Source: Lathyrus oleraceus
Taxonomy: Eukaryota > Streptophyta > Magnoliopsida > Fabales > Fabaceae
Length of the DNA: 64,000 nucleotides
Direction of reading: 5' to 3'
Assembly: GCF_024323335.1 (NCBI RefSeq)
Contig: NC_066580.1
Coordinates: 261,375,332-261,439,331, forward strand
In this document: one piece after another, positions 1-11,791 of the stretch
Numbering within the stretch: the first letter of the stretch is position 1
Layout of the letters: each line of letters opens with the position of its first letter
Position numbers and translations under genes: made by a program
The notes under the pieces: generated by a model
The model's database searches: none
Seen by the model: the letters and a program-made list of their open reading frames with translations, nothing else
What the model was told of the DNA's origin: nothing

Positions 1-1112
1 GCATTCTTGGAGGTGGTAGCCATGAGTGCCACATTTGCCTATTCATCAGAGTCTGATTCTAATGAGTCAGATTCACTGTCGTCCCAGGTAGCCATCAGTC
101 CCTATTTGGTTCTGAAGGAATTTTTCTTGAAGTTCTCTTTTCTGGAACTGTCTTTCTTCAGCTTGGGACACTCGTTTTTGTAATGACCTGTTTCCTTACA
201 TTCATAACACGTAACATCTTTGTTAGATTTACCTTTTGAGGTTGATTCTGATCGATCTCCTTTGGATCATGGCTTTCTGAAGTTATTATTCCTTTTTCTC
301 CAGAGTTGTTTTACTCTTCTGATCAGAAGGGATAATTCTTCCTCATCGTCAGAATCTTCCTTTTCAGAGTCATCAACGTCTTCTTCTTCGGCCTGGAAGG
401 CTTTGTTTCTGTCAGACTTGCGCCTTTCAGATCTGGACTTTAGTGCTACAGACTTGACCTTCTTCTGAGGCTCGTCTTCCTCCAGTTCTATCTCATGACT
501 TCTGAGTGAACTGACAAGTTCTTCAAGGCTGATGTTGTTCAGATCCTTTGATAGCTTTAAGGCTGTGACCCTGGGTCTCCACTTCTCTAGAAAGCTTCTG
601 ACTATCTTTTCGACATGGTCCGCAGTTGTGTATCCTTTGTCTAGCACTTTGAGACCTGCAATTAGAGTTTGGAATCTAGAAAACATTACCTCTACAGCTT
701 CATCATCCTCCATTTTGAAGGCTTCATATTTCTGGATTAGAGCCAGAGCCTTTGTTTCTTTGACTTGAGAGTTTCCTTCATGAGTCATCCTCAGGGAGTC
801 AAGTATTTCTTTAGTTGTTTCCCTGTTGGTGACTTTTTCATACTCATTGTAGGATATGGCATTGAGAAGTATCATTATGGCTTTGTGATGATTCTTGAAT
901 TCGCGTTTCTGATCATCTGTCATTTTGCTTCTGGGGATGGCAACTCCAACATCTGTTACAGGTGGTATGTATCCAACTGTGATAATGTCCCAGAGATCAG
1001 CATCGTAGCCCAGAAAGAAACTTTCAATTCTATCTTTCCAGTAATCGAACTTCTCTCCATCAAAGACTGGAGGCTTAGCGTTGTAACTATCTCTTTCATT
1101 GGTGTTGGCCAT
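1..1112 (-). pseudogene. gag: Copia gag (UBN2 type), with in-frame stops, continues past left edge
   Basis: The frame starts at ATG 1112 with MANTNERDSYNAKPPVF, then the KFDYWKDRIESFF region typical of UBN2-type copia gag (capsid). An acidic/basic linker follows. Translation stops at TGA 267-269, but the same frame resumes and encodes a CCHC zinc knuckle (CYECKETGHYKNEC, roughly 165-210) that binds RNA in the family. Two further in-frame TAG codons lie at 102-104 and 39-41. No indel is needed to keep the frame, so the copy decayed by point changes alone. The start is the first ATG after the PBS. Protease and the rest of pol lie off the left edge. Confidence 0.85.
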
Positions 1113-1180
1113 AGTTTTTCTCGTTCTGGATCTCTCTACACTGTTAAGTGTTTGATTAGAAAATCAATAACAGAGCCGAA

Positions 1181-1192
1181 GCTCTGATACCA
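1181..1192 (-). other. Primer-binding site of E (initiator tRNA-Met)
   Basis: The minus strand reads TGGTATCAGAGC, the usual plant copia PBS complementary to the 3' end of initiator tRNA-Met. It lies two bases from the LTR end at 1195. Confidence 0.9.
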
Positions 1193-1625
1193 ACTGAAGG
1201 TGAGAAAAACAAGAAAGGGGGGTTTGAATTGTTTTAGAAATTAAAAGCTTTTTCACAAGTAAAAACACAGAATTTTATACTGGTTCGCTTATAAAACAAA
1301 GCTACTCCAGTCCACCCGGCTAAGGTGATTTCGCCTTCAAAAAGGACTTAATCCACTAATCTTGAAAGATTAATACAACCAAACGTCTAAGAGAATGATC
1401 TCTTAGTCCTCTCAAGTATACAGACTACGCAGAGTCACTTGAGGAACAAAAGCAATTTAGAAAAATAAATTTGTAATAGAAAGTGCTTCTAAGAGTAAGC
1501 AAGTATTACAGCAGAATATTTGAGCAAGAGTTTTCACGTATGAGCAACAACTCGTGAAAGATTGAGAGAGAATATGAATTACTTTTCTGTGCGTTGTTGT
1601 GTTTTTCTCAATGAGGTAGGGTGTC

Positions 1626-1634
1626 CTTTATATA
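1626..1634 (-). promoter_or_regulatory. Probable TATA box in LTR of E
   Basis: The minus strand reads TATATAAAG about 580 bp into the LTR, a reasonable place for the U3/R boundary. Called from motif and position only. Confidence 0.5.
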
Positions 1635-2060
1635 GTAGTGAGAAGGACCGTTGGAGTGATGACAGAATATTGGTCTTTGATGAGCATTCAATGTCATTAC
1701 TTATGTGTTTCTTGCCATAACCATGTTGTCTCCCTGAATAACTTCTTTCTAAAAATACTTCATTTCCATATTGAGAAATTCTTTCCGTTACTCTTTCTGG
1801 ATTTGGTGAATCTTCATCAGAGTCTTTGTTATATCAGAGTCATGCGTCAGAAGGAGATTAAGTTGAAGTTACATCAGAGCTTCTCAGAGTACTAGTCTTC
1901 TAGATCATTAGAACTAAGACCAGTGGATGTTTAGAGCTTTTGGTTCTTTTTACTGTCTTGCTTTGCTCAGATTCAGAACTTCTTGGGCGCACTTCTTCCT
2001 CAGATGCGTCTGATCTTCTAGTACTTTGTATCTGATCAAAGTTTGTATCTGATAAAATGA

Positions 2061-2110
2061 TCAGAGTCCTTTGTTGCTGTTCAGAGTCCTTTGTTGCTGT
2101 TCAGAGTCCT
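2061..2110. repeat. 20-bp tandem repeat, 2.5 copies
   Basis: The unit beginning TCAGAGTCCTTTG repeats at 2061, 2081 and 2101 (last copy partial) inside the LTR of E. It amplifies the TCAGAG word seen throughout this LTR. Confidence 0.9.
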
Positions 2111-2209
2111 GCACACTTAGAAAAATTTCGTTAGGGTGCCATTTTGGTTTCATCCTTTGTTATCATCAAAATCCTGGAATTCTATTGTAGAACTAATTTT
2201 GTTCTTACA

Positions 2210-4862
2210 GTTTCATGATATGATGCACAAGTAGATATAGGTATATGTTGATGATATGATTGCGAAGTCGAGAACGGAAGTTGAACATGTTAAGCACTTG
2301 TTGAAGCTTTTTCAACGTTTGAGGAAGTACAAACTCCATCTGAATCCTAACAAGTGTACATTTAGAGTTCGTTCCGGCAAGTTATTGGGATTTATTGTCA
2401 GTGAGAGAGGTATTGAAGTTGATCCTGCCAAGGTCAAAGCAATACAAGAAATGCCTGCGCCCAAAACTGAGAAGCAAGTCCGAGGTTTTCTTGGCCGCTT
2501 GAATTATATTTCCAGATTTATATCCCACATGACTGCCACATGTGCGCCAATATTCAAGCTCCTCCGGAAAGATCAACATCATGATTGGACCGAGAATTTC
2601 CAGAAAGCTTTTGACAGTATCAAAGAGTATCTGTCCAAGCCGCCGATTCTCTCCCCGCCTATTGAAGGGAGACCATTGATTATGTACTTGACTATTCTTG
2701 AGGACTCTATGGGTTGTGTACTGGGTCAGCAAGATGAATCAGGGAAGAAAGAGTATGCTATATACTATCTGAGTAAAAAGTTCACTGATTGTGAGTCTCG
2801 ATACTCAATGCTTGAGAAGACATGCTGTGCTTTGGCTTGGGCTGCTAAGCGCTTATGCCAGTATATGTTGAATCATACAAAATGGATCCAATCAAGTATA
2901 TCTTTGAGAAGCCTGTCTTAACTGGGAGGATTTCCCGTTGGCAGATGTTGTTATCTGAGTATGATATTGAGTATCGAGCTCAGAAAGCTATTAAAGGTAG
3001 TATCTTGGCTGACCACTTGCCACATCAACCAATTGAGGATTATCAGTCTGTTCAGTACGACTTCCCTGATGAGGAGATTCTGTATTTGAAAATGAAAGAT
3101 TGCGATGAGCCTACTCTCGATGAAGGGCCAAAGCCTGGTTCCCGATGGAGTATGGTGTTTGATGGCGCTGTAAATCAATATGGAAATGGTATTGGGGCAG
3201 TGATTATTACTCCTCAGGGCACACATTTTCCTTTTACAGCCAGGCTAACTTTCAAATGCACGAATAATATGGCGGAGTATGAGGCCAGTATTATGGGTTT
3301 GGAGGAATGTATTGATCTTAGGATGAAGCATCTCGATGTTTATGGTGATTCGACCCTTGTTGTTAATCAGATTAAGGGTGAATGGGAGACGAATCAGCCT
3401 GGCCTTATCCCATACAGAGATTATGCGAGGAGGATTTGAACATTCTTTACTGAGGTTGACTTCCATCATATTCCTCGAGATGAGAATCGGATGGCAGATG
3501 CACTTGCTACGCTTGCTTCGATGATTATGGTGAAGTTCTGGAATAAAGTCCCCAATATCACTGTGATGCGCTTGGATAGGCCAGCTCATGTGTTTGCAGT
3601 AGAAGAAGTGAATGATGATAAGTCGTGGTATTATGATATCAAATGTTTCCTTCAGAGTCATATTTACCCGCCTGGGGCATCTGTTAAAGATATGAAGACT
3701 TTGAGGAGATTATCTGGCAGTTTCTACCTCAATGGCGATGTGCTTTACAAGAGAAATTTTGACATGGTTCTGCTCAAATGCATGGATAGACACGAAGCAG
3801 ACCTGTTGATGACCGAAGTCCATTTGGAACTCATTCCAATGGACATGCCACGACAAAGAAGATGTTGAGAGCAGGCTACTATTGGCTGACAATGGAGTCT
3901 GACTGCTGCAAATATGTGAAGAAGTGCCATAAGTGTCAGATTTATGCAGATAAGATTCATATTCCCCTGACACTTCTGAATGTTATTTCCTCCCCATGGC
4001 CTTTCTCTATGTGGGGAATTGACATGATTGGCATGATAGAGCCAAAGGCGTCGAACGGTCACATATTTATTCTCGTAGCAATTGATTACTTCACCAAGTG
4101 GGTTGAAGCGACATCATATGCAAACGTGACCAGGCAGGTGGTTGTGAAGTTTATCAAGAATCAACTCATATGCCGTTATGGTGTGCCAGACAAGATCATT
4201 ACTGATGATGGATCTAACTTGAACAACAAGATAACGAAAGAGCTGTGTAGCGAGTTCAAGATTGCGCATCATAATTCTTCTCCTTATAGACCCAAGATGA
4301 ATGGGGATGTTGAAGCTGCTAATAAGAACATCAAGAAGATTATCCAGAAGATGGTTGTTATGTACAAAGATTGGCATGAGATGTTGCCATTTGCTTTGCA
4401 TGGCTATCGTACATCTGTCCGCACTTCAACAGGGGCAACCCCTTTCTCTCTTGTTTATGGCATGGAGGTTGTGCTCCCCGTGGAGGTTGAGATCCCGTCA
4501 ATGAGAGTCTTGATGGAAGCCAAGTTGACTGAGGCTGAATGGATTCAAAGTCGTTATGACCAACTGAATTTAATAGAAGAGAAGAGATTAACTGCCAGGT
4601 GCCATGGTCAGTTATATCAGCAAAGGATGAAGAAAGCCTTTGATAAGAAGGTCAAGCCTTGTGTATTCCGAGAAGGTGACCTCGTGTTCAAGAAAGTCTT
4701 GTCTTTCGCGCTCGATTCCAGGGGCAAGTGGACTCCAAACTATGAAGGTTCATATTTGTTAAGAGAGCCTTTTCAGGTGGTGCTTTGATACTTACAACTA
4801 TGGATGGGGAGGATTTCACTCGTCTTGTGAATTCAGATGCAGTCAAGAAATACTTCGCCTAA
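2210..4862 (+). pseudogene. pol: Ogre pol pseudogene (RT end, RNase H, integrase)
   Basis: Aligned by eye to B's intact frame. It begins inside RT just before the YVDD catalytic motif (2244-2255), with two stops at 2232 and 2238. The first RNase H region follows. A deletion of about 16 bp near 2880 shifts the frame. The second RNase H (MVFDGAVNQYGNG, about 3153) continues to a TGA at 3437-3439, where B has TCA. About 10 bp is missing near 3820, in the integrase zinc-binding region. The integrase core keeps GIDMIG, a TDDG in place of TDNG, and the final Glu region (DVEAANKN). A 1-bp loss near 4757 shifts the last part, and the stop is 4860-4862. The copy is clearly non-functional. Confidence 0.9.
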
Positions 4863-4882
4863 AATAAAAATAGAATAACTCG

Positions 4883-5032
4883 CTAAGTTGAAAACCCGAA
4901 AGGGAGGCTTAGGCAAAAATGAGCGTCTCGGTGGATTGAAAACCCAAAAGGGCGATCCAGGCAAAAGTTAAAGACATAAAAAATGAATATATATATCCCG
5001 TTAGATTGAGTACCTCACCCTAGGGCTATCTA
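4883..5032 (+). other. Three post-stop hairpins (candidate structured RNA), element A
   Basis: Outer stem CTAAG (4883-4887) pairs with CTTAG (4908-4912) around an inner CCC-GAAA-GGG hairpin (4895-4904). GGAT (4933-4936) pairs with ATCC (4955-4958) around CCC-AAAA-GGG. TAGAT (5002-5006) pairs with ATCTA (5028-5032). Each is followed by a GGCAAAA- or GGAAAAAA-type tail. Elements B and C have the same layout with compensatory base changes. Confidence 0.5.
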
Positions 5033-7096
5033 GGAAAAAATTAGGGATTTGGCAAGTAACTGCATCCTAACAAGACTTCATTTTTCAACTGTCTTTTGTC
5101 AAAGATTCTCGCTCAGTCATCGTCAACTGAAGCTTCAAATACATTGGATTCAGAGTTGGTGGAGAAATGATCATTATGTTCAATGTAGCCCTTTTTCCAA
5201 TATATATCACCAATTTCAAATTTGTAAAGATCCATGGAGTCTTGCCATTTGTAGACTACCATTCCATCAAATAAATTTGAGCCTTTATCCAATTCCTTGC
5301 ACTCTAATTTGTTTCTGTTTAACAAATGTTTGCATGTTTTAATTGATAAATATCATTATTTTAAATAAATAAAGTTTTTATAAATTGTTTTTAAACAAAG
5401 TGAACATTCACAAAAGACTGAAAGGATAATTGGGAAGTCTTTAGTGCTCTCCCAAGGATAGTATGATCTCCAAAAGGGTAAGACATTTGTTCATTTTCCT
5501 AGCATATCTGTTATCCTCTTCATCATCTTTTAGGTTTGTTTCCTCATGTGAGCGCAGGAAGGTAATACACTACCCAGATCCCCTGAGAGTCTGGAGTTTG
5601 GTCTTAGTCTTCTAGCCCCCCAGTGAGCCTAGATCTAGCATGTGTTTTATCAATTTATATGGTTGTCATCTCTTGTGTGGATTGACCTAAAATCCCTTAT
5701 AGATTGATAAATTGACATGTTATCTTCTTTCGAGGAAAAATGGTCTTCCCTTTTTCAAATTGGAATCTCCCGCATAGTGAGCAGGAAATCCAAGCATGAG
5801 TGGAGCTTTTAACAAGTTGGTTTGTAGCTTATCCCCAGTGGATTCGCCGACATTGTTGTCCAGCAGGTTTGCCTCCTGTTCATCCTCAACAGGGTTGCTC
5901 ACATTAGACTGCCCCAGTTTGGTCGCCTACAGGTTATCCCCGGCTCGGTCATCAGTAGTTGTTCCCCGATGGAGTGCCTGATCGGAGCCTGATTGTTGTT
6001 ACTTCCTCCTTCTCGGATGGTTATTTCTTCCTGGTAAGGAGGGGGATGAAAATGTTCATTTTCTATCCTCGGCGGAGCGGTGTTTCTCTTTTCCTCGGCA
6101 GAGAGTGTTTCTTCAGCAGTTTGAGGAATTATGATGGTTATTAGAACTTTTGTTTGAAGGTTTTTTTCCCCGCAGAGTTTCTTATCTTTCCTTGGTTCTT
6201 CCCCAGCGGAGTGCTTGATGCTATCTCCGCAGCAGAGATATTCCTTCCGTGGTTAGAAGTGAATGTTGTTTGATGTGTTTCTGTTTGGTGGTTGTTTTCC
6301 CCACAGAATTCCACATCACCCCCTGATGAGATTCCCAGTAGAGTTCTTTTCTGACTGATCTTATCCTTACTTTTGCATGCTGTTGGAAGATCCCCAGCTT
6401 TGGTGGTAGTGACCCTCTGCTTATTCTCAACAGCGGTCTCTGATCCCTAATGACCCCGCTTGTTCCCTTGGCAGTGATCTTGATCCCTGGCAACAACTTC
6501 GCTCGACCCTCAAAGATGATTGGTTTCCTGATTTGTTGCCCCCACCAGATTGGAGTTTCTCCAGTGTGTTTGGCTTTCTCTTTTGAGATGTAGTACCGGA
6601 TGTCTGTCCATTGATTCTTGGACCTGTTTGTGTTAGATATGTCTGTTTGTCAGCATTAATCATACATAAACCACGCATATACACGCATAGTTATAACATT
6701 CAGATATTCATGTTTCATTCTTTGCCACATATCTTTGTTTGTTATCTCCTACTATTTGGTGATACATATTTCCCCAAGAAGATATTTGTGTCTGATCTCT
6801 CCATATAGAGTCAGCCCCATAGGCAGAAAGTGTCTATCCTTTCTTCCATATTCCCCACTGAGTTATGTCCTCGTGGATGATTTTTGTTTCAGTTTCCTCC
6901 CAAAACATGTATTGGGATGGAATTACTCCCCTGAGTTATATCCTCATTGGGTTGAGTCTTGTTTCATTGTGTCTCTCTAGTTTGTTCCTAGATTGACGAC
7001 TCTTGTTATATCCCCTGCAGTTCCCTGTGGTTCAGGTGACCAATTGCTCAGTAAACAACAATTGTTCATTCTCTCCCCAGCGGATGTTGTGGCCTT

Positions 7097-8012
7097 CTAC
7101 CCAGTAACCGGTAGTTATAAGTCCTATTTCCTTGATTTTCTACCCAGTAACCGGTAGTTGTAAACCCCATTTTGTCCCCTTGCAAAGTTAACTCTTGCTT
7201 GTTGTTCATCCTAATCGATGACGGATACTCTCTTCTGTGGTTTTCTACCCAGTAGCTGGTAGATGTAATCCCCTCTTTGTAGGTTATCTCTATCCAATAT
7301 TTGGTATTGATATTCCTTCAGTTTTAAGTATATCTCCCAGTAACCGGTGATATATCTCTTGGACAATTGCTCTGATCAAGCAATTTATCCCCAGCGAGTC
7401 ATCTTTCATTTACCCTTGTTTGGTAATGATTGTCTCTCCCTTTGATTGGTCATCACTTTATACCCAGTAGCCGGTATCCCGATGTCCTATCTTTTCAGTC
7501 GATTTATCCTTTATTAACCCAGTAACTGGTTGTGGATAATCTTCCATGCGAGTATGTTATCTACGTTTTGACGGTAATAGATAATATATCTCATGTGCTC
7601 TTCAGTCGAAGTCTTTTTCTTCCCCAATTCAGTAAGATTCTTATTTCCTTGTGGAATCGAATGCCCATCCTATAATCGAGTCTGCTTGTCCAACCCTCCT
7701 TTCGAATGATGAGTGTCTTGGAAATATTCCCCAATTCACGCCTGGTTGGTCACCTATTATATGCCCAGTAACCGGTATCCCTGGTGTTCCTTCCTTATAC
7801 TCTCTATTATGGCTTTTGTCCCCTGTGGAGTCATATTTTCCTGAGTTGAAATACACCTGTTAGGTCTTCCTCAGATGTCTTTGATGATTGATATCTCTCA
7901 CCCTTATAACGGTCTTAGATATTCATTCTCCCCGAGCGTGTTGTTCTTTCACCCTTATACTAGTATCTTGATCACATGTCTCTTTGAGCTTATTACCCAG
8001 TAACCGGTAATA
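7097..8012 (+). repeat. Stem-loop array with constant loop CAGTAACC, element A
   Basis: Eight stem-loops with loop CAGTAACC or a close variant: CTACC/GGTAG (7097-7114 and 7140-7157), TCTACC/GGTAGA (7244-7263), TATATC.CC/GG.GATATA (7329-7354), ATACC/GGTAT (7460-7477), AACC/GGTT (7516-7531), ATGCC/GGTAT with one G-U (7761-7778), and TATTACC/GGTAATA (7991-8012). Both arms change while complementarity is kept. Confidence 0.7.
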
Positions 8013-8517
8013 CCTCATTTGTTTCTTCCTCGGCCGAATCCTTTATGGATATCCCCGCGTGAGTCCCTTAGCGGATTTTCCCCATCCGAGTCCTGATTTT
8101 TATCCGAAGTATCCCTTGTGGATAATTTTGCTGTATTGGCATATTCCCCAATACATGCATCTTTGCGTCAGCTCGAGTCTTTCCATTGATTTATTTTCAT
8201 GGAATCCCTTTGTGTCTCCCAGCAGATTCTAAGTCATGACCTGCTCACGCATTTTATCCCTTTTATTATTTCCCAATAAAGTCCTCAGAGTCTCTGTTCC
8301 ATTTATGAGTGTATTACTCATATGGATTTTCAGTTTCTCCTGATTTCTTTTTCCTTTGTGGACATATATCCCCATAGAGTATTAACTTTTGCATACATAC
8401 ATTTGCATCATGAGGTCTCTTAGGGACCAAAATTCGTCTCTTTGTTATTATTTAAGCCCATTCTATCTCGTCGAGACGAAGATTTTAACCTTCATATCTC
8501 CGGATAGAATGACCTTA

Positions 8518-8529
8518 AATAGGGGCATC
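8518..8529 (+). other. Polypurine tract region of A
   Basis: AATAGGGGCATC lies directly before the TG of the 3' LTR, and the same words precede B's 3' LTR. It would prime plus-strand synthesis. Confidence 0.65.
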
Positions 8530-10049
8530 TGTAAGACCCTAATTTTGACCCTAAGATCCCTCATGGCATCATATCATTGCACATTGCATTTGCCTCAAGG
8601 ATCATAGCATCTTGGCTCCTTTACCTTAGGGTTGGAACTTGTGTGATTTGGTTTGAGACCACCAAGCATGCTTGAATTGTATATTATTGCTTTTCTCATT
8701 TTTGTTTACGAACCAAAAGCACAAAAATATGTCACTAACTTTTTTTGTTTTGAAGCTCAAGCAATCATGTGATCCAAGGCTCCTAGGAGCCCCTATGCCC
8801 AATGAAGTGGCCAGATGAAGTTGAAAGCAAGCATGACAATGGTTCCCAAATCTCTCAATCATCATATGTGCCTCCCATGTATCTCAATTTGTCAATTTAA
8901 TCAAGATAAACCAAAGGGCTTGAGGATTGTTTCCCAAGGAAACCCTAATTCAACTGTGCATTGACTGTGCCTTGCTCATAAAGCAACCTCAACCCATGAT
9001 CAAATACAATCAAGGGAATTTCTTTCATTCATCATTTTATGAATATATGAGCTCATATGAGTGTCCTCAATCATCAATTCATTAGGATGTGAAGTTTGGA
9101 CTTGAGAAGTTGATCAGTCAATTCATCTGACTATTTTGAAATCCACTGAGACCTAACTTTTGATGTGTTTGTCAAATGAATATGATCCCAAGAGAAACAA
9201 TGTTCTTAAGAACAATATTAATAACTTTCATGTTCATAAAAATTTCATTTGAAACTTGGAAGGTCATCATTGATTTCAAAACATTATAGGTCATTTTGAC
9301 TGAAACCCTAATTTTAGGTCAACTTCCCAAGGACCTAACTCCTTCATTTTTTATAATTTTGAAGTGGGACCAAGTGCATTGGAAATTTTAATATGTCTAC
9401 TTCAAATGTTATGTTGCACAAAATTTCATAATCCTAAAAGAAACACCTGTGATAGTACAAAACATTATAGGTCACTTTGGACCAAAGTCATTGAAATGTG
9501 AAAAAGTCCAACTTCAAGTGCCCATAACTTTCTCATCAAAAATCCAAATGATGCAAACTTTAAGTCCAAATTGAATGTATTGAAAAGATATAAAACTTTT
9601 ATGTTTAAGGGTTTGTCATTTGAGGCTTGCATCATTGAAACAGAAGGGCTTGAAGTTGGTCTATTTTGGCCAAATTTCCATATACATGTTTTGTACATTG
9701 AACTTCATGGCCAGTTTTCAATATTTTCCCTACTCCAAATGAACTTTTGATCAACATAACATTTGTTCCTCATGTCAAGACCTTTCCAACCATTATTGAC
9801 ATGCCTATGTTTCAATTTTGCAAATTGCATTTTCGAAGAGGAGAAGTTTTGTGATCATTTATGGAAACGATGTTGAATCTTTGTGCACAAGCTAATTCAA
9901 TCAAATTTGCACGTCCAAACCATGTCACTTGCATCTCAGCTTGCATTTTCCATTGCTTTTGGGCCTCCCATACGCCTGTACAGGCCCATGCATGGAGGAC
10001 CCAACTTCACATGCACACGAGTTTCTTCATGCCTTGCATCAGCATTGCC

Positions 10050-10058
10050 TATAAATAG
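10050..10058 (+). promoter_or_regulatory. Probable TATA box in LTR of A
   Basis: TATAAATAG about 1.5 kb into the LTR. Motif-based call. Confidence 0.5.
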
Positions 10059-10627
10059 AAGCTTCATTTCTCTTCAAACTTCAACCTAAAGGCGCCTGAA
10101 ATTCTGCACAATTGAAATCCCAACCTCCATTAAAATGAATTCTTAGTTTTCTCTTTCAATTTTCAAGTTCAATTTTCAACTTCATTGGTTGATCTTTGAA
10201 CTTTAATTCCTGAACCTTGCTTCCTTGCTACCTCAAGAACAAGCTGCATCAAAGAGTTGGAGTGGATTAAGCATTGAAAATCTGCACTTCAAAGGTTGTT
10301 ATTCAAAATGTTTTGATTCGAATCTCCTTGGATATTGATCATTTCTTGTGTTTGTTGGTACCTCTGAAGTCCTCATGTGAGAGGCAATTGGTTTATGCTT
10401 TTAATTTTGTGAATTGAGTAAGTTCAGTTTGAACACCAAAATTTTCCATCTCAGATTTCTCTCTATAATGATCTTGAGTGGAAACCAAGGGTACAGGGGT
10501 GATGTACATCACCCCAGCTTTCTATTGATGTATGGATCGTGCATTTTGGTGAAGGTCTTGAAACCTGCAATTTTGGCCAGAACTGTGAGTCTCGCCGGAG
10601 AAGACGGTGGTTTCCACCACCGTCCTC

Positions 10628-10632
10628 ACGTG
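10628..10632. repeat. Target-site duplication ACGTG of B (left copy)
   Basis: ACGTG immediately precedes B's 5' LTR and recurs immediately after its 3' LTR at 48397-48401. A perfect 5-bp duplication proves one insertion event with both ends intact. Confidence 0.95.
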
Positions 10633-11784
10633 TGTAAGACCCCAATTTTGGCCCTAAGATCCCTCATGGCCCATATCATATCATGTCATGGCCTCAAGGA
10701 TCATTGCATGCCCTAGCTTCCCTCCTAGTGGGTGGGTTACCTTGTGAGTGTGGTTCTTGATCACCAAGCATGTTTTGCATTTGTATATCATTGATTTTCA
10801 TCTATTTGCTAACCAAAAAGTACAAAAATATTGTCATCTAACCATGTTAATTGCAGATGAAGCAATCTACAGTCAATTAGTCAGATCAGTCATTAAGCAA
10901 TGGATGGTGGCCATTCTTGCAGAATTTGGGCACCATGTTCATTCATCAAGAGTTCACATGAGTTGTGACATCATTTTGGATCAAGATATCAAGAGGTTAG
11001 GGTTTGGAATTCATCAAAACATGGTTCAGTCAAGCAAAACCCTAGCAAAGTCAACTGAAGTCAACCTTGGTCAACTGTCCATTTAATCAGTGATTTGATG
11101 GTGGGAATTGGTCTGAGAGGTCTCATTCATGTCCATATGAGCCTCATATAACATGTCAAGCATCCACAGTGAAGAAAATAAAGTCAGACAAGAAATTTCC
11201 AGAAATAGAAAGTTGACCTGTAATTGGAATTTGCCAAAAATGGAAACTTCTTGATCCTCAACTTACATCATCATGCAAGCTTCAAATGATTTTTTCCCAA
11301 CATGAAAGTTGAAGATCTTGTTCTCCCATTTCCAAAAAGTCCAAGAACACTCAATTCCCATGTATGGTTGGCAAGTTATGATCAAATAATTCTCCAAAAT
11401 TTTTGAACTTCAAAAGGCCATATCTCCCAAACCATTTGGCCAAATTGGGTGGGGTTTTTTGCTACAAGTCACATTTGATGCCCTCTTTCCAAATATGTCA
11501 TCATCATTCACCAAAACTTCACCAATCAAAATGGCATTTTTGAACTAGCATGAATTATTTCAAGTGAGGTGGAAAAATGACTTTCCAAATTAACCAATTC
11601 CAACACCTCCTACCATTTGAAAATATTCTGAAATTGCATTTGGGATGTGTTAGAGGCCCAAATTCGCAGCTGCACACATCCACCTTGCCACTTAAGTGAA
11701 AATGCACAAATTAGCAAAACACCTCCAATTACCAAATTCTGTTTACCACTTTGATTAACCATGTTTAACCAACCTTAATCACAG

Positions 11785-11791
11785 TATATAT
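11785..11791 (+). promoter_or_regulatory. Probable TATA box in 5' LTR of B
   Basis: TATATAT about 1.15 kb into the LTR, conserved at 44089-44095 in the 3' LTR. A-rich leader-like sequence follows. Confidence 0.4.

Larger units (their letters stand above)
1..2209 (-). mobile_element. Element E: partial Ty1-copia retrotransposon, SIRE/Maximus-like
   Basis: On the minus strand the order is LTR (2209 to 1195), a PBS complementary to initiator tRNA-Met, then a gag reading frame running off the left edge. That is the 5' part of a copia element. The right LTR border is set by the return of Ogre RT sequence at 2210, which matches the same RT segment of element B near 23183. E therefore inserted into element A's pol. 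The second border and the target duplication lie outside the window. The family call rests on the UBN2-type gag, the iMet PBS and a TCAGAG-rich LTR, and is inferred. Confidence 0.8.
1195..2209 (-). repeat. 5' LTR of E, 1015 bp
   Basis: On the minus strand it starts TGTAAGAACA and ends CCTTCA, i.e. TG...CA. The left border is fixed by the adjacent PBS and the right border by the junction with Ogre RT sequence. It is dense in the word TCAGAG and its variants, especially 1810-2110. No second copy is in the window for comparison. Confidence 0.85.
4863..8529 (+). other. 3' UTR of element A, repeat-rich, no gene
   Basis: No coding support: the short open frames have no family resemblance. It starts with three hairpins (4883-5032). 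From about 5830 to 6420 it carries the word TTCCCCAGYRGAGT in many degenerate forms. From 7097 to 8012 it carries the stem-loop array. It is colinear with B's UTR (38120-42935) but shorter, lacking B's 248-bp tandem array. Ogre 3' UTRs are known to be hypervariable and to give rise to satellites. Confidence 0.8.
2210..10632 (+). mobile_element. Element A: 3' part of an old Ogre (Ty3/gypsy, Tat lineage)
   Basis: This holds an RT-RNase H-integrase pseudogene, a 3.7 kb repeat-rich UTR, a polypurine tract and the left part of a 3' LTR, colinear with element B. It is truncated on the left by copia element E and its LTR is split at 10632 by element B. The rest of the LTR resumes at 48402. It is older than B: the coding region has several stops and frameshifts, and its LTR differs widely from B's. 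Confidence 0.88.
8530..10632 (+). repeat. 3' LTR of A, left part
   Basis: Starts TGTAAGACCCTAATTTTGAC, close to B's LTR start, then diverges strongly. It is interrupted after 10632 by element B and continues at 48402-51205. The two parts total about 4.9 kb. A hairpin GACGGTGGT/ACCACCGTC with loop TTCC (10603-10624) sits three bases before B's target site. Confidence 0.88.
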
